Below the pieces are notes generated by a model, which made no database searches, had not been told where the DNA came from, and worked only from the letters and a program-made list of their open reading frames with translations. Source: Galeruca laticollis (Eukaryota; Arthropoda; Insecta; Coleoptera; Chrysomelidae). Taken from it: a stretch of DNA of 64,000 nt. Below, piece after piece: positions 1-9,492 of the stretch. How positions within the stretch are numbered: the stretch's first letter is position 1; the number at the start of each line of letters is the position of its first letter. The DNA lies in assembly GCA_963921935.1 (NCBI GenBank), contig OY998177.1, forward strand, positions 113,824,067 through 113,888,066, given 5' to 3'. Made by a program: the position numbers and the translations under genes.

Positions 1-1801
1 TCTTCATTTAAATAAGGAATCAAATAAAATGCAAGTTTGTAACGGTTATACAAAAATATCGAATAAGCAATTAAATGATACTTTAACCAAATTTTGGCAA
101 ATTGAAGAGCTGGATGCTAAAATTTTGTTGTCAAAAAGTGAGCAGTATTGTGAAGAATATTTTAAGGCAACCACAAAACGAGACGAACGCGGAAAATTTA
201 TCACAATATACCCTTTTAATCCAGAATGCCATGATTTATTGGGAAATACAAAAATTATGGCTTTGAATCGTTTTAAAAATTTGGAAGTACGTCTTGGAAA
301 AAATGACGGTTTAAAATCGCAATATATCAATTTCATGCGAGACTATGAAAACTTGGGACACATGACATTTAAAGGATTATTAGAATCGGACACTTCAATA
401 GAAGGACAAACATTTTTCTTACCGCATACCGTAGTTTTGAGAGACTCGGCAGTTACCACGAAATTCAGAGTTGTTTTCGATGCAAGCGCAAGGTCAAGTA
501 CAAATATTTCATTCAATGATTTAATTTTGGCAGGCCCGACTATTCAGGAAGATTTATATTCCATTTTGCTCAGATTAGGTTTAAGAGCTTATGTTTTGAG
601 CGCTGATATAAAAATGATGTATAGATGCATAGATATAGATCCAAGCGAACGTTGTTTTCAGAAAATAATGTGGCGAGAAAAACCAGATGAACCTATCAAA
701 ATTTATGAACTTAACACGGTTACGTATGGCACCTCAAGTGCACCGTTTCAAGCGACACGCTGTTTAAAAGAGTTAGCGTTACAGAATAAATTAGAATATC
801 CACTAACATCGCAAATTATTGAAAAATGTTTTTACATGGACGATTTATTAACCAGTGTAGATTCCAAACAAGAAGCTATAGAAATTTATCATGAGTTATC
901 AAAAATATTAACGGGCGCAAATTTTGAATTAAGGAAATGGTTAACAAACAACAAATTAGTTAAAACTTATATTTGTATATTTATTTGTTTTGCAATTCAC
1001 ATAGAGTTAGTTAAAGATTTAACAACACATAAATTTTTAAATGCTTTAAAACGATTTTGTTCTCGACGTGGAAGGCCTAGTGACATTTACTCCGATAATG
1101 GTTTGAATTTCGTAGGAGCTAACAATTATTTTAGTGAGCTTTATGATAATCTTAATGATAAAAAACATAAGGATTCAGTTTTAAATTTTTTGGCACGTGA
1201 CAGAATAAATTGGCATTTTAATCCAGCCAGATCAGCTCATATGGGTGGTTTGTGGGAAGCTGCGGTTAAGTCCACAAAATTCCATCTTAAACGCGTACTC
1301 GGTGAATCACATTTAACTTACGAGGAAATTTACACGCTACTGGTGGAGATTGAGTCTTGCTTGAACTCACGTCCTTTGAGCCCTTTATCCGATGACCCTA
1401 CCGATTTCCTACCCTTGACTCCTTCTCATTTCCTTATTGGCGACTCACTAGCAAGTTTACCAGAAGAAGACCTCAAAGAAGCTAAAATTTCCAGAGCAGA
1501 TCGATACTATCGACTACAACAACTCAAGCAACAATTTTGGGACCGATGGTCAAAGTACTATTTAAGCCAGTTGCAAACTCGCTCCAAATGGAAGCTTGAT
1601 GTTGAACCCATTTTAAAAGTTGGATCCATGGTCGTTCTAATTGAAGATAACTTACCTTCTTCAAAATGGCTTCTCGCTCGTGTTGTGGAATTACATTATG
1701 GCACTGACAATGTGGTGCGCGTAGTCTCGGTTCGAATGGCAAATGGTAATATTTCGAAAAGAAACATTTCTAAAGTTTGCGCGCTACCAATCGAGAACTG
1801 A
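1..1801 (+). pseudogene. BEL/Pao retrotransposon pol, reverse transcriptase joined to integrase by internal deletion
   Basis: The frame is open to the left window edge, so the ATG at 29 is only the first methionine in view. From that ATG (590 residues), the protein runs through the BEL/Pao pre-RT region and the RT, with a YMDD box at residues 269-272. At about residue 312 (near 960) it passes without a stop into the middle of the integrase. The integrase keeps the second catalytic Asp (about D356, in YSDNG) and the Glu (about E410, in GGLWEA), plus the C-terminal region ending near 1801. The rest of RT, all of RNase H, the integrase zinc-binding region and the first catalytic Asp are missing. 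Families of this type carry gag, protease, RT, RNase H and integrase in one polyprotein. The copy cannot integrate by itself. Its 3' LTR probably begins at 31159, beyond the PLE array. Confidence 0.85.
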
Positions 1802-1805
1802 TTTC

Positions 1806-1808
<3 letters not shown>

Positions 1809-1842
<34 letters not shown>
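1809..1842. repeat. (AT)n microsatellite at the left edge of the PLE array
   Basis: An uninterrupted AT dinucleotide run starts 8 bases after the BEL pol stop codon. It passes directly into the 3' end of the first PLE unit, so the exact boundary is ambiguous by a few bases. A matching (TA)n run closes the array at 31017-31066. Confidence 0.95.
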
Positions 1843-1847
<5 letters not shown>

Positions 1848-1887
1848 TAGTGAATATTGGGGATTGCAGCAAAAAATTGGAAAAGGT

Positions 1888-1950
1888 ATACTCTTAGCGG
1901 AAAATGTCCAAGCTTTCGAGGATGTTTGTCCTCATCATCAGGGAAACTAG
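1888..1950 (-). ncRNA. Hammerhead-like ribozyme motif, PLE unit 1
   Basis: On the minus strand a CTGATGA box (1935-1941) and a GAAA box (1914-1917) bracket a 5-bp stem II (GAGGA / TCCTC). Downstream, AGC...GCT with an inner GGA/TCC can form stem III and places a candidate cleavage site near 1895-1896. Two things depart from the consensus: one extra U follows CTGATGA, and stem I pairing is weak. PLEs are known to carry hammerhead motifs in their pLTRs, which supports the call. Catalytic activity is not shown by sequence alone. Confidence 0.55.
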
Positions 1951-2560
1951 AATGAAAAAACAACAGTTAAATACTGTGGTCAAAGAGAATAATTAAAAAT
2001 GAAATTCACAACCACGTGTGTACTTACCTCCGAAGTGAGGTTAGATTCCATAAAGATGTAAAATCGTAAACTACAAGTCGTAAATTGTGGAATATTTAAG
2101 TAGGAATTGAACCAACGGCCTAATCAATCGTGTCATAGCAACAATTGTGAATGTCGCAGCATTTTATAAAATAAAACCATTGATTTCATCTTCATGTGTC
2201 ACCATACTAAACGCCGGCGAGGAAATGATATATTTTGCCTCCAAAAGGGAAGTGGCAAGAGACAAACAGTGTTACCAACGTCAACAATGAGCTGTGGGAC
2301 AATGCCACTATTTTCGTAATGGCAGCTGTAGGGCAAACAAATGGTGTAACGAGAAGATGTAATATTGTTGAAAAGAGGAAGAGAGAAAGAAAATGTGAGA
2401 CAGAGCTAGGAGAACGCTCTCATTTTTATTATGTTTTGAGTGCGTAGAAAACATCACTTCGTTTGGACTAACACAAGGGAAGAAAAGAGAAGACAACAGA
2501 AAAGAATATTAATATGTAATAATAAATATAGTAATTAAGTAATATAATAGTTCTCCAATC

Positions 2561-2652
2561 TGAATGTATCTACCAACACCAATACACTCAAAATTAGGTT
2601 TAATTAATTATTTGTTTACTTGAATGTATCTACCAACACCAATACATTCAAG
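2561..2652 (-). repeat. Duplicated hairpin just after the PLE stop codon
   Basis: Two copies of the same stem-loop lie 60 bp apart (2561-2590 and 2619-2652). The one nearer the ORF has perfect 10-bp arms (CTTGAATGTA / TACATTCAAG) around a 14-base loop; the other has one arm mismatch. They lie in the 3' UTR of the minus-strand transcript, 20-110 bases after the stop. The pair recurs in every unit at +3411, including the inverted unit (about 30171-30263). It may be a signal recognised by the RT, but that is inference. Confidence 0.8.
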
Positions 2653-2670
2653 GTAAGTTTATTATTATTA

Positions 2671-5208
2671 TTATTGAATTAAAGTAATAAGGGTGGTGTT
2701 GTCAGGAGCAACATAGTTATTTCCCACCACTTGATGTGCAAAATTAGTATCTAAGGACAACAAAAATGAGTAGATCTCACTTAAGTGATCAATATCAGTT
2801 TTCCTGTTAATTACATTATTGTTTTGCGAAATAAAAGCCATTTCCAAGAATGATCTTTTCGTTTTGTTAGACTCAGTCGCTAACACCTTCACAGCCTCAT
2901 AATTCATCTGATGATCAAGAGAATTTACATGAAAAGCTAACGCGCACCTCTCTGGGTGTAATCTAGCATCACTCTTATGTGAAACTATACGGCTAGATAG
3001 AGATCTTAAAGTCTGTCCGATATATTGTTTATCACAATCTCTGCAAGGAATACTGTACACCACGTTAGTAAGTGAAGTCAAGGGGTCTTTATCTTTAACT
3101 CTAGAGTAAATCGATCTGATTGAAAGAACAGTTTTATTAGCAATTTTAAAATCACCACATGAACGGAGCAATTTGGCAAGTCTCGGAGTTATGTCACTTA
3201 TATATGGCAAAGTAGCGAAAACCGGTCGAGAAGGGGACACATCAGTTCCAACATCCGTCTGGGCTAAGTTAGGATGGCTATCTTCATGCAACAAATCCAC
3301 AGCATTAGATGTGCTGAATAATATCTTATTCAATAAAGGTCTTGGATAAGAGTTATCCAAGAAAAGGTTAAGTAAAATATTAAGATTTTTATTATGAAAA
3401 ACATTATTAGAAATTCTGAGTACTCTCTGCTTCATTTGTTTAACCAAATTCACTTTCATGGAATGTTTGTGGTAGGAGTGATAATTAAGATATCTACCAG
3501 AGCTGCATGGCTTCCTGTACCAATCTATAATAATTATATTGTTGTTACGAATAAATTTTGTATCTAAGAAAGGTACGGAATTCTCGAAGTCTTCCATTTC
3601 GATTGTGAATTGGATATTAGGATCAAAGCTATTAAATGTATCCAGAAGTTCATCAAGGCCTTCTCGAGGAAGTGCCAAAATAATGTCATCAACATACTTT
3701 TTTATAAAAAAAGGAGTAAAAGAAAGAACAGGTATGACTGTATCCAGAACATCGTCCATGACATATGCTGCTAAGATAGGAGAAATTGACGCTCCCATTG
3801 GAGTACCAAAAGTTTGTTTGTAAATTTTGTTATTAAAGGAAAAATAAGTGTTATCAAAAAGAAAAACTATTAATTCAAGAAAAGCTTCCTTCGGGATGGA
3901 GCAATGGACACCGATACGATCCCAACCCTTATCGATAGCTCTCAAACAAGCATCAAGATAAACATTACTGAACAACGAGACCACATCCAAACTGGCCAGA
4001 ACATAATTTTCTGGAATTTCTAAGTTATTAAACTTTTCAGAGACCTCAAAAGAGTCTTTGATAAAATACAAATTTTCATAATCATACGCTTTCGTCAGTA
4101 TTTCTGTGCAGAACTGTGCAATATTTTCTGTGGGGGCTCCTATGGAAGCCACTATCGGTCTTACAGAGAGAACTGGTTTATGAATTTTCGGAAGAGAGTA
4201 AAATTTAGGAGGGACACCATGGTAGCTCATGAGTTTTTTCTTAACTGTTATGTCAATGTAATGTTTATTACATAAAGATTTAATTAGGTTGTTACCCTTT
4301 CTTTGAATAGAGGAAGTAGGGTCACTAGACAGTTCTACATAGGAACTGTTATTTAAAACAATATCATTAGATAATTCAATATATTGATGTCTGTCCATAA
4401 TGACAGTAACATTGCCCTTATCGGATTGAGTAAGAATCAAATGAGGGTTCGCCTTTAAGAAGGCTTTAGATTTAAGTAAAAGGTTATGAAAAAAAGAATT
4501 ATTATGTGGTTGTTTTATGTAATTAGTAATAATATTAGTGGCTCTAGCTACCGTGATGTTTCTCATTTTCGAGTCTGTGATTGTGGAAGTGAGATAGTCT
4601 ACATCTGATAAAATTGATTTAATTGAAATATCCTTCAAAATGACTGGTTCTACACTAAACTTTGGGCCCAAAGCTAAAAACTGTGAAATATCATCAGGTA
4701 TAGTGGTATTAGAAATATTTCTCAACCAACCCTCTTTTGATTTTAACAATAATTTAAATTGATCACCTTGTAATTTATTAAGTTTATGTATATTATTATA
4801 TTTAATGTTATGAAAAAGTTTATTATAAGTAACCTGCTGTTTACTTGCAAAGTTTTGAAAGTGAAATTCACTAGATAAAGAAACTATTGTCCTTTTCAAA
4901 GATGACAAAGTTGATTCTAATTTACTAATCAGTGAATGGTTATTAGAAATTTCAATATTAAGAAGCTTTATCCCTAACCTGTAATCAATCCCTGTTTTCT
5001 TGTGAATGTCCTGTCTCATCAGGAGGTCGTCAATTGGTCTAATAGCCGCAGTTATATGATTGGGTAAAATCCCTGATTTCCTACATTTCAACAAAAATTG
5101 TTTCCTGTTGTATTCACGGGCAAGTTTCATTTTGGTTTTAGACCATGCTTTATATTTTTGAACAGCTGTTTCTCCGTAGTTTATGTAGATGTTACGATAA
5201 AACCCCAT
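2671..5208 (-). CDS. PLE unit 1: reverse transcriptase with C-terminal GIY-YIG endonuclease (845 aa)
   Basis: The single ORF of the element copies its RNA into DNA at a nick made by its own endonuclease. Residues 1-60 form a basic N-terminal region with no membrane segment. The RT core follows: RPIVASIGAP near 345-355, motif A Asp at D408 (SLDVVSLF), motif B with TPMGASISP, and the catalytic YVDD at 505-508. The GIY-YIG domain begins at Y718. It has a CRDC Cys pair (C722, C725), YIG at 729-731, R735/R740, H744, C755 and the catalytic Glu E789, with N801 downstream. All expected catalytic residues are present and the length is typical for an EN+ PLE, so this copy may be functional. The ATG lies two bases after a predicted 3' splice site (5211-5212), which supports this start. 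The promoter is expected in the pLTR of the unit to its right. The stop is followed by two hairpins (2561-2652). Confidence 0.9.
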   Translation of the reverse strand: MGFYRNIYINYGETAVQKYKAWSKTKMKLAREYNRKQFLLKCRKSGILPNHITAAIRPIDDLLMRQDIHKKTGIDYRLGIKLLNIEISNNHSLISKLESTLSSLKRTIVSLSSEFHFQNFASKQQVTYNKLFHNIKYNNIHKLNKLQGDQFKLLLKSKEGWLRNISNTTIPDDISQFLALGPKFSVEPVILKDISIKSILSDVDYLTSTITDSKMRNITVARATNIITNYIKQPHNNSFFHNLLLKSKAFLKANPHLILTQSDKGNVTVIMDRHQYIELSNDIVLNNSSYVELSSDPTSSIQRKGNNLIKSLCNKHYIDITVKKKLMSYHGVPPKFYSLPKIHKPVLSVRPIVASIGAPTENIAQFCTEILTKAYDYENLYFIKDSFEVSEKFNNLEIPENYVLASLDVVSLFSNVYLDACLRAIDKGWDRIGVHCSIPKEAFLELIVFLFDNTYFSFNNKIYKQTFGTPMGASISPILAAYVMDDVLDTVIPVLSFTPFFIKKYVDDIILALPREGLDELLDTFNSFDPNIQFTIEMEDFENSVPFLDTKFIRNNNIIIIDWYRKPCSSGRYLNYHSYHKHSMKVNLVKQMKQRVLRISNNVFHNKNLNILLNLFLDNSYPRPLLNKILFSTSNAVDLLHEDSHPNLAQTDVGTDVSPSRPVFATLPYISDITPRLAKLLRSCGDFKIANKTVLSIRSIYSRVKDKDPLTSLTNVVYSIPCRDCDKQYIGQTLRSLSSRIVSHKSDARLHPERCALAFHVNSLDHQMNYEAVKVLATESNKTKRSFLEMAFISQNNNVINRKTDIDHLSEIYSFLLSLDTNFAHQVVGNNYVAPDNTTLITLIQ

Positions 5209-5210
5209 GT

Positions 5211-5438
5211 CTGTAAGTAGAAGAAAGATAGTCTTTGCTGACTAGTTAGGAATAAAACTAGTGAATATTGGGGATTGCAGCAAAAAATTGGAAAAGGTAT
5301 ACTCTTAGCGGAAAATGTCCAAGCTTTCGAGGATGTTTGTCCTCATCATCAGGGAAACTAGAATGAAAAAACAACAGTTAAATACTGTGGTCAAAGAGAA
5401 TAATTAAAAATGAAATTCACAACCACGTGTGTACTTAC
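5211..5438 (-). other. Predicted intron spanning the PLE unit junction (unit 2 leader to unit 1 ORF)
   Basis: On the minus strand a consensus donor AG|GTAAGT starts the intron at 5438. A CTAAC branch-like sequence and a pyrimidine-rich TTCTACTTACAG acceptor end it at 5211, two bases before the ATG. The predicted length is 228 nt and the hammerhead-like motif lies within it. Introns in the pLTR are known for Penelope. The same sites recur at every junction: 8622-8849, 12033-12260, 15444-15671, 18855-19082 and 25046-25273. Confidence 0.65.
5299..5361 (-). ncRNA. Hammerhead-like motif, PLE unit 2
   Basis: Same sequence as in unit 1. It lies inside the predicted intron 5211-5438 that joins the unit 2 leader to the unit 1 ORF. 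Confidence 0.55.
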
Positions 5439-6081
5439 CTCCGAAGTGAGGTTAGATTCCATAAAGATGTAAAATCGTAAACTACAAGTCGTAAATTGTG
5501 GAATATTTAAGTAGGAATTGAACCAACGGCCTAATCAATCGTGTCATAGCAACAATTGTGAATGTCGCAGCATTTTATAAAATAAAACCATTGATTTCAT
5601 CTTCATGTGTCACCATACTAAACGCCGGCGAGGAAATGATATATTTTGCCTCCAAAAGGGAAGTGGCAAGAGACAAACAGTGTTACCAACGTCAACAATG
5701 AGCTGTGGGACAATGCCACTATTTTCGTAATGGCAGCTGTAGGGCAAACAAATGGTGTAACGAGAAGATGTAATATTGTTGAAAAGAGGAAGAGAGAAAG
5801 AAAATGTGAGACAGAGCTAGGAGAACGCTCTCATTTTTATTATGTTTTGAGTGCGTAGAAAACATCACTTCGTTTGGACTAACACAAGGGAAGAAAAGAG
5901 AAGACAACAGAAAAGAATATTAATATGTAATAATAAATATAGTAATTAAGTAATATAATAGTTCTCCAATCTGAATGTATCTACCAACACCAATACACTC
6001 AAAATTAGGTTTAATTAATTATTTGTTTACTTGAATGTATCTACCAACACCAATACATTCAAGGTAAGTTTATTATTATTA

Positions 6082-8619
6082 TTATTGAATTAAAGTAATA
6101 AGGGTGGTGTTGTCAGGAGCAACATAGTTATTTCCCACCACTTGATGTGCAAAATTAGTATCTAAGGACAACAAAAATGAGTAGATCTCACTTAAGTGAT
6201 CAATATCAGTTTTCCTGTTAATTACATTATTGTTTTGCGAAATAAAAGCCATTTCCAAGAATGATCTTTTCGTTTTGTTAGACTCAGTCGCTAACACCTT
6301 CACAGCCTCATAATTCATCTGATGATCAAGAGAATTTACATGAAAAGCTAACGCGCACCTCTCTGGGTGTAATCTAGCATCACTCTTATGTGAAACTATA
6401 CGGCTAGATAGAGATCTTAAAGTCTGTCCGATATATTGTTTATCACAATCTCTGCAAGGAATACTGTACACCACGTTAGTAAGTGAAGTCAAGGGGTCTT
6501 TATCTTTAACTCTAGAGTAAATCGATCTGATTGAAAGAACAGTTTTATTAGCAATTTTAAAATCACCACATGAACGGAGCAATTTGGCAAGTCTCGGAGT
6601 TATGTCACTTATATATGGCAAAGTAGCGAAAACCGGTCGAGAAGGGGACACATCAGTTCCAACATCCGTCTGGGCTAAGTTAGGATGGCTATCTTCATGC
6701 AACAAATCCACAGCATTAGATGTGCTGAATAATATCTTATTCAATAAAGGTCTTGGATAAGAGTTATCCAAGAAAAGGTTAAGTAAAATATTAAGATTTT
6801 TATTATGAAAAACATTATTAGAAATTCTGAGTACTCTCTGCTTCATTTGTTTAACCAAATTCACTTTCATGGAATGTTTGTGGTAGGAGTGATAATTAAG
6901 ATATCTACCAGAGCTGCATGGCTTCCTGTACCAATCTATAATAATTATATTGTTGTTACGAATAAATTTTGTATCTAAGAAAGGTACGGAATTCTCGAAG
7001 TCTTCCATTTCGATTGTGAATTGGATATTAGGATCAAAGCTATTAAATGTATCCAGAAGTTCATCAAGGCCTTCTCGAGGAAGTGCCAAAATAATGTCAT
7101 CAACATACTTTTTTATAAAAAAAGGAGTAAAAGAAAGAACAGGTATGACTGTATCCAGAACATCGTCCATGACATATGCTGCTAAGATAGGAGAAATTGA
7201 CGCTCCCATTGGAGTACCAAAAGTTTGTTTGTAAATTTTGTTATTAAAGGAAAAATAAGTGTTATCAAAAAGAAAAACTATTAATTCAAGAAAAGCTTCC
7301 TTCGGGATGGAGCAATGGACACCGATACGATCCCAACCCTTATCGATAGCTCTCAAACAAGCATCAAGATAAACATTACTGAACAACGAGACCACATCCA
7401 AACTGGCCAGAACATAATTTTCTGGAATTTCTAAGTTATTAAACTTTTCAGAGACCTCAAAAGAGTCTTTGATAAAATACAAATTTTCATAATCATACGC
7501 TTTCGTCAGTATTTCTGTGCAGAACTGTGCAATATTTTCTGTGGGGGCTCCTATGGAAGCCACTATCGGTCTTACAGAGAGAACTGGTTTATGAATTTTC
7601 GGAAGAGAGTAAAATTTAGGAGGGACACCATGGTAGCTCATGAGTTTTTTCTTAACTGTTATGTCAATGTAATGTTTATTACATAAAGATTTAATTAGGT
7701 TGTTACCCTTTCTTTGAATAGAGGAAGTAGGGTCACTAGACAGTTCTACATAGGAACTGTTATTTAAAACAATATCATTAGATAATTCAATATATTGATG
7801 TCTGTCCATAATGACAGTAACATTGCCCTTATCGGATTGAGTAAGAATCAAATGAGGGTTCGCCTTTAAGAAGGCTTTAGATTTAAGTAAAAGGTTATGA
7901 AAAAAAGAATTATTATGTGGTTGTTTTATGTAATTAGTAATAATATTAGTGGCTCTAGCTACCGTGATGTTTCTCATTTTCGAGTCTGTGATTGTGGAAG
8001 TGAGATAGTCTACATCTGATAAAATTGATTTAATTGAAATATCCTTCAAAATGACTGGTTCTACACTAAACTTTGGGCCCAAAGCTAAAAACTGTGAAAT
8101 ATCATCAGGTATAGTGGTATTAGAAATATTTCTCAACCAACCCTCTTTTGATTTTAACAATAATTTAAATTGATCACCTTGTAATTTATTAAGTTTATGT
8201 ATATTATTATATTTAATGTTATGAAAAAGTTTATTATAAGTAACCTGCTGTTTACTTGCAAAGTTTTGAAAGTGAAATTCACTAGATAAAGAAACTATTG
8301 TCCTTTTCAAAGATGACAAAGTTGATTCTAATTTACTAATCAGTGAATGGTTATTAGAAATTTCAATATTAAGAAGCTTTATCCCTAACCTGTAATCAAT
8401 CCCTGTTTTCTTGTGAATGTCCTGTCTCATCAGGAGGTCGTCAATTGGTCTAATAGCCGCAGTTATATGATTGGGTAAAATCCCTGATTTCCTACATTTC
8501 AACAAAAATTGTTTCCTGTTGTATTCACGGGCAAGTTTCATTTTGGTTTTAGACCATGCTTTATATTTTTGAACAGCTGTTTCTCCGTAGTTTATGTAGA
8601 TGTTACGATAAAACCCCAT
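6082..8619 (-). CDS. PLE unit 2: RT-GIY-YIG protein, intact
   Basis: An 845-residue ORF with the same protein sequence as unit 1, 3411 bp further on. The YVDD box and the GIY-YIG catalytic residues are intact. The predicted leader exon lies in the pLTR of unit 3, where the hammerhead-like motif has a changed core base, so processing of this unit's transcript could differ from the others. Confidence 0.9.
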   Translation of the reverse strand: MGFYRNIYINYGETAVQKYKAWSKTKMKLAREYNRKQFLLKCRKSGILPNHITAAIRPIDDLLMRQDIHKKTGIDYRLGIKLLNIEISNNHSLISKLESTLSSLKRTIVSLSSEFHFQNFASKQQVTYNKLFHNIKYNNIHKLNKLQGDQFKLLLKSKEGWLRNISNTTIPDDISQFLALGPKFSVEPVILKDISIKSILSDVDYLTSTITDSKMRNITVARATNIITNYIKQPHNNSFFHNLLLKSKAFLKANPHLILTQSDKGNVTVIMDRHQYIELSNDIVLNNSSYVELSSDPTSSIQRKGNNLIKSLCNKHYIDITVKKKLMSYHGVPPKFYSLPKIHKPVLSVRPIVASIGAPTENIAQFCTEILTKAYDYENLYFIKDSFEVSEKFNNLEIPENYVLASLDVVSLFSNVYLDACLRAIDKGWDRIGVHCSIPKEAFLELIVFLFDNTYFSFNNKIYKQTFGTPMGASISPILAAYVMDDVLDTVIPVLSFTPFFIKKYVDDIILALPREGLDELLDTFNSFDPNIQFTIEMEDFENSVPFLDTKFIRNNNIIIIDWYRKPCSSGRYLNYHSYHKHSMKVNLVKQMKQRVLRISNNVFHNKNLNILLNLFLDNSYPRPLLNKILFSTSNAVDLLHEDSHPNLAQTDVGTDVSPSRPVFATLPYISDITPRLAKLLRSCGDFKIANKTVLSIRSIYSRVKDKDPLTSLTNVVYSIPCRDCDKQYIGQTLRSLSSRIVSHKSDARLHPERCALAFHVNSLDHQMNYEAVKVLATESNKTKRSFLEMAFISQNNNVINRKTDIDHLSEIYSFLLSLDTNFAHQVVGNNYVAPDNTTLITLIQ

Positions 8620-8709
8620 GTCTGTAAGTAGAAGAAAGATAGTCTTTGCTGACTAGTTAGGAATAAAACTAGTGAATATTGGGGATTGCAGCAAAAAATT
8701 GGAAAAGGT

Positions 8710-8772
8710 ATACTCTTAGCGGAAAATGTCCAAGCTTTCGAGGATGTTTGTCCTCATCATCACGGAAACTAG
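8710..8772 (-). ncRNA. Hammerhead-like motif with altered core, PLE unit 3
   Basis: As in unit 1, except that the first base of the CTGATGA box (hammerhead position C3) is G on the minus strand, near 8763. C3 is an essential core base in hammerheads and pairs with G8, so this copy is expected to be inactive if the others are active. Confidence 0.5.
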
Positions 8773-9492
8773 AATGGAAAAACAACAGTTAAATACTGTG
8801 GTCAAAGAGAATAATTAAAAATGAAATTCACAACCACGTGTGTACTTACCTCCGAAGTGAGGTTAGATTCCATAAAGATGTAAAATCGTAAACTACAAGT
8901 CGTAAATTGTGGAATATTTAAGTAGGAATTGAACCAACGGCCTAATCAATCGTGTCATAGCAACAATTGTGAATGTCGCAGCATTTTATAAAATAAAACC
9001 ATTGATTTCATCTTCATGTGTCACCATACTAAACGCCGGCGAGGAAATGATATATTTTGCCTCCAAAAGGGAAGTGGCAAGAGACAAACAGTGTTACCAA
9101 CGTCAACAATGAGCTGTGGGACAATGCCACTATTTTCGTAATGGCAGCTGTAGGGCAAACAAATGGTGTAACGAGAAGATGTAATATTGTTGAAAAGAGG
9201 AAGAGAGAAAGAAAATGTGAGACAGAGCTAGGAGAACGCTCTCATTTTTATTATGTTTTGAGTGCGTAGAAAACATCACTTCGTTTGGACTAACACAAGG
9301 GAAGAAAAGAGAAGACAACAGAAAAGAATATTAATATGTAATAATAAATATAGTAATTAAGTAATATAATAGTTCTCCAATCTGAATGTATCTACCAACA
9401 CCAATACACTCAAAATTAGGTTTAATTAATTATTTGTTTACTTGAATGTATCTACCAACACCAATACATTCAAGGTAAGTTTATTATTATTA

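Noticed and set aside
2235..2447. 70-codon plus-strand ORF repeated in each PLE unit
   Set aside because: It begins at a TTG codon, lies antisense to the PLE transcript in the pLTR/UTR and has no recognisable domain. It repeats only because the unit repeats.
3539..3823. 94-codon plus-strand ORF inside each PLE unit
   Set aside because: It is the antisense of the RT catalytic region, with no independent support.
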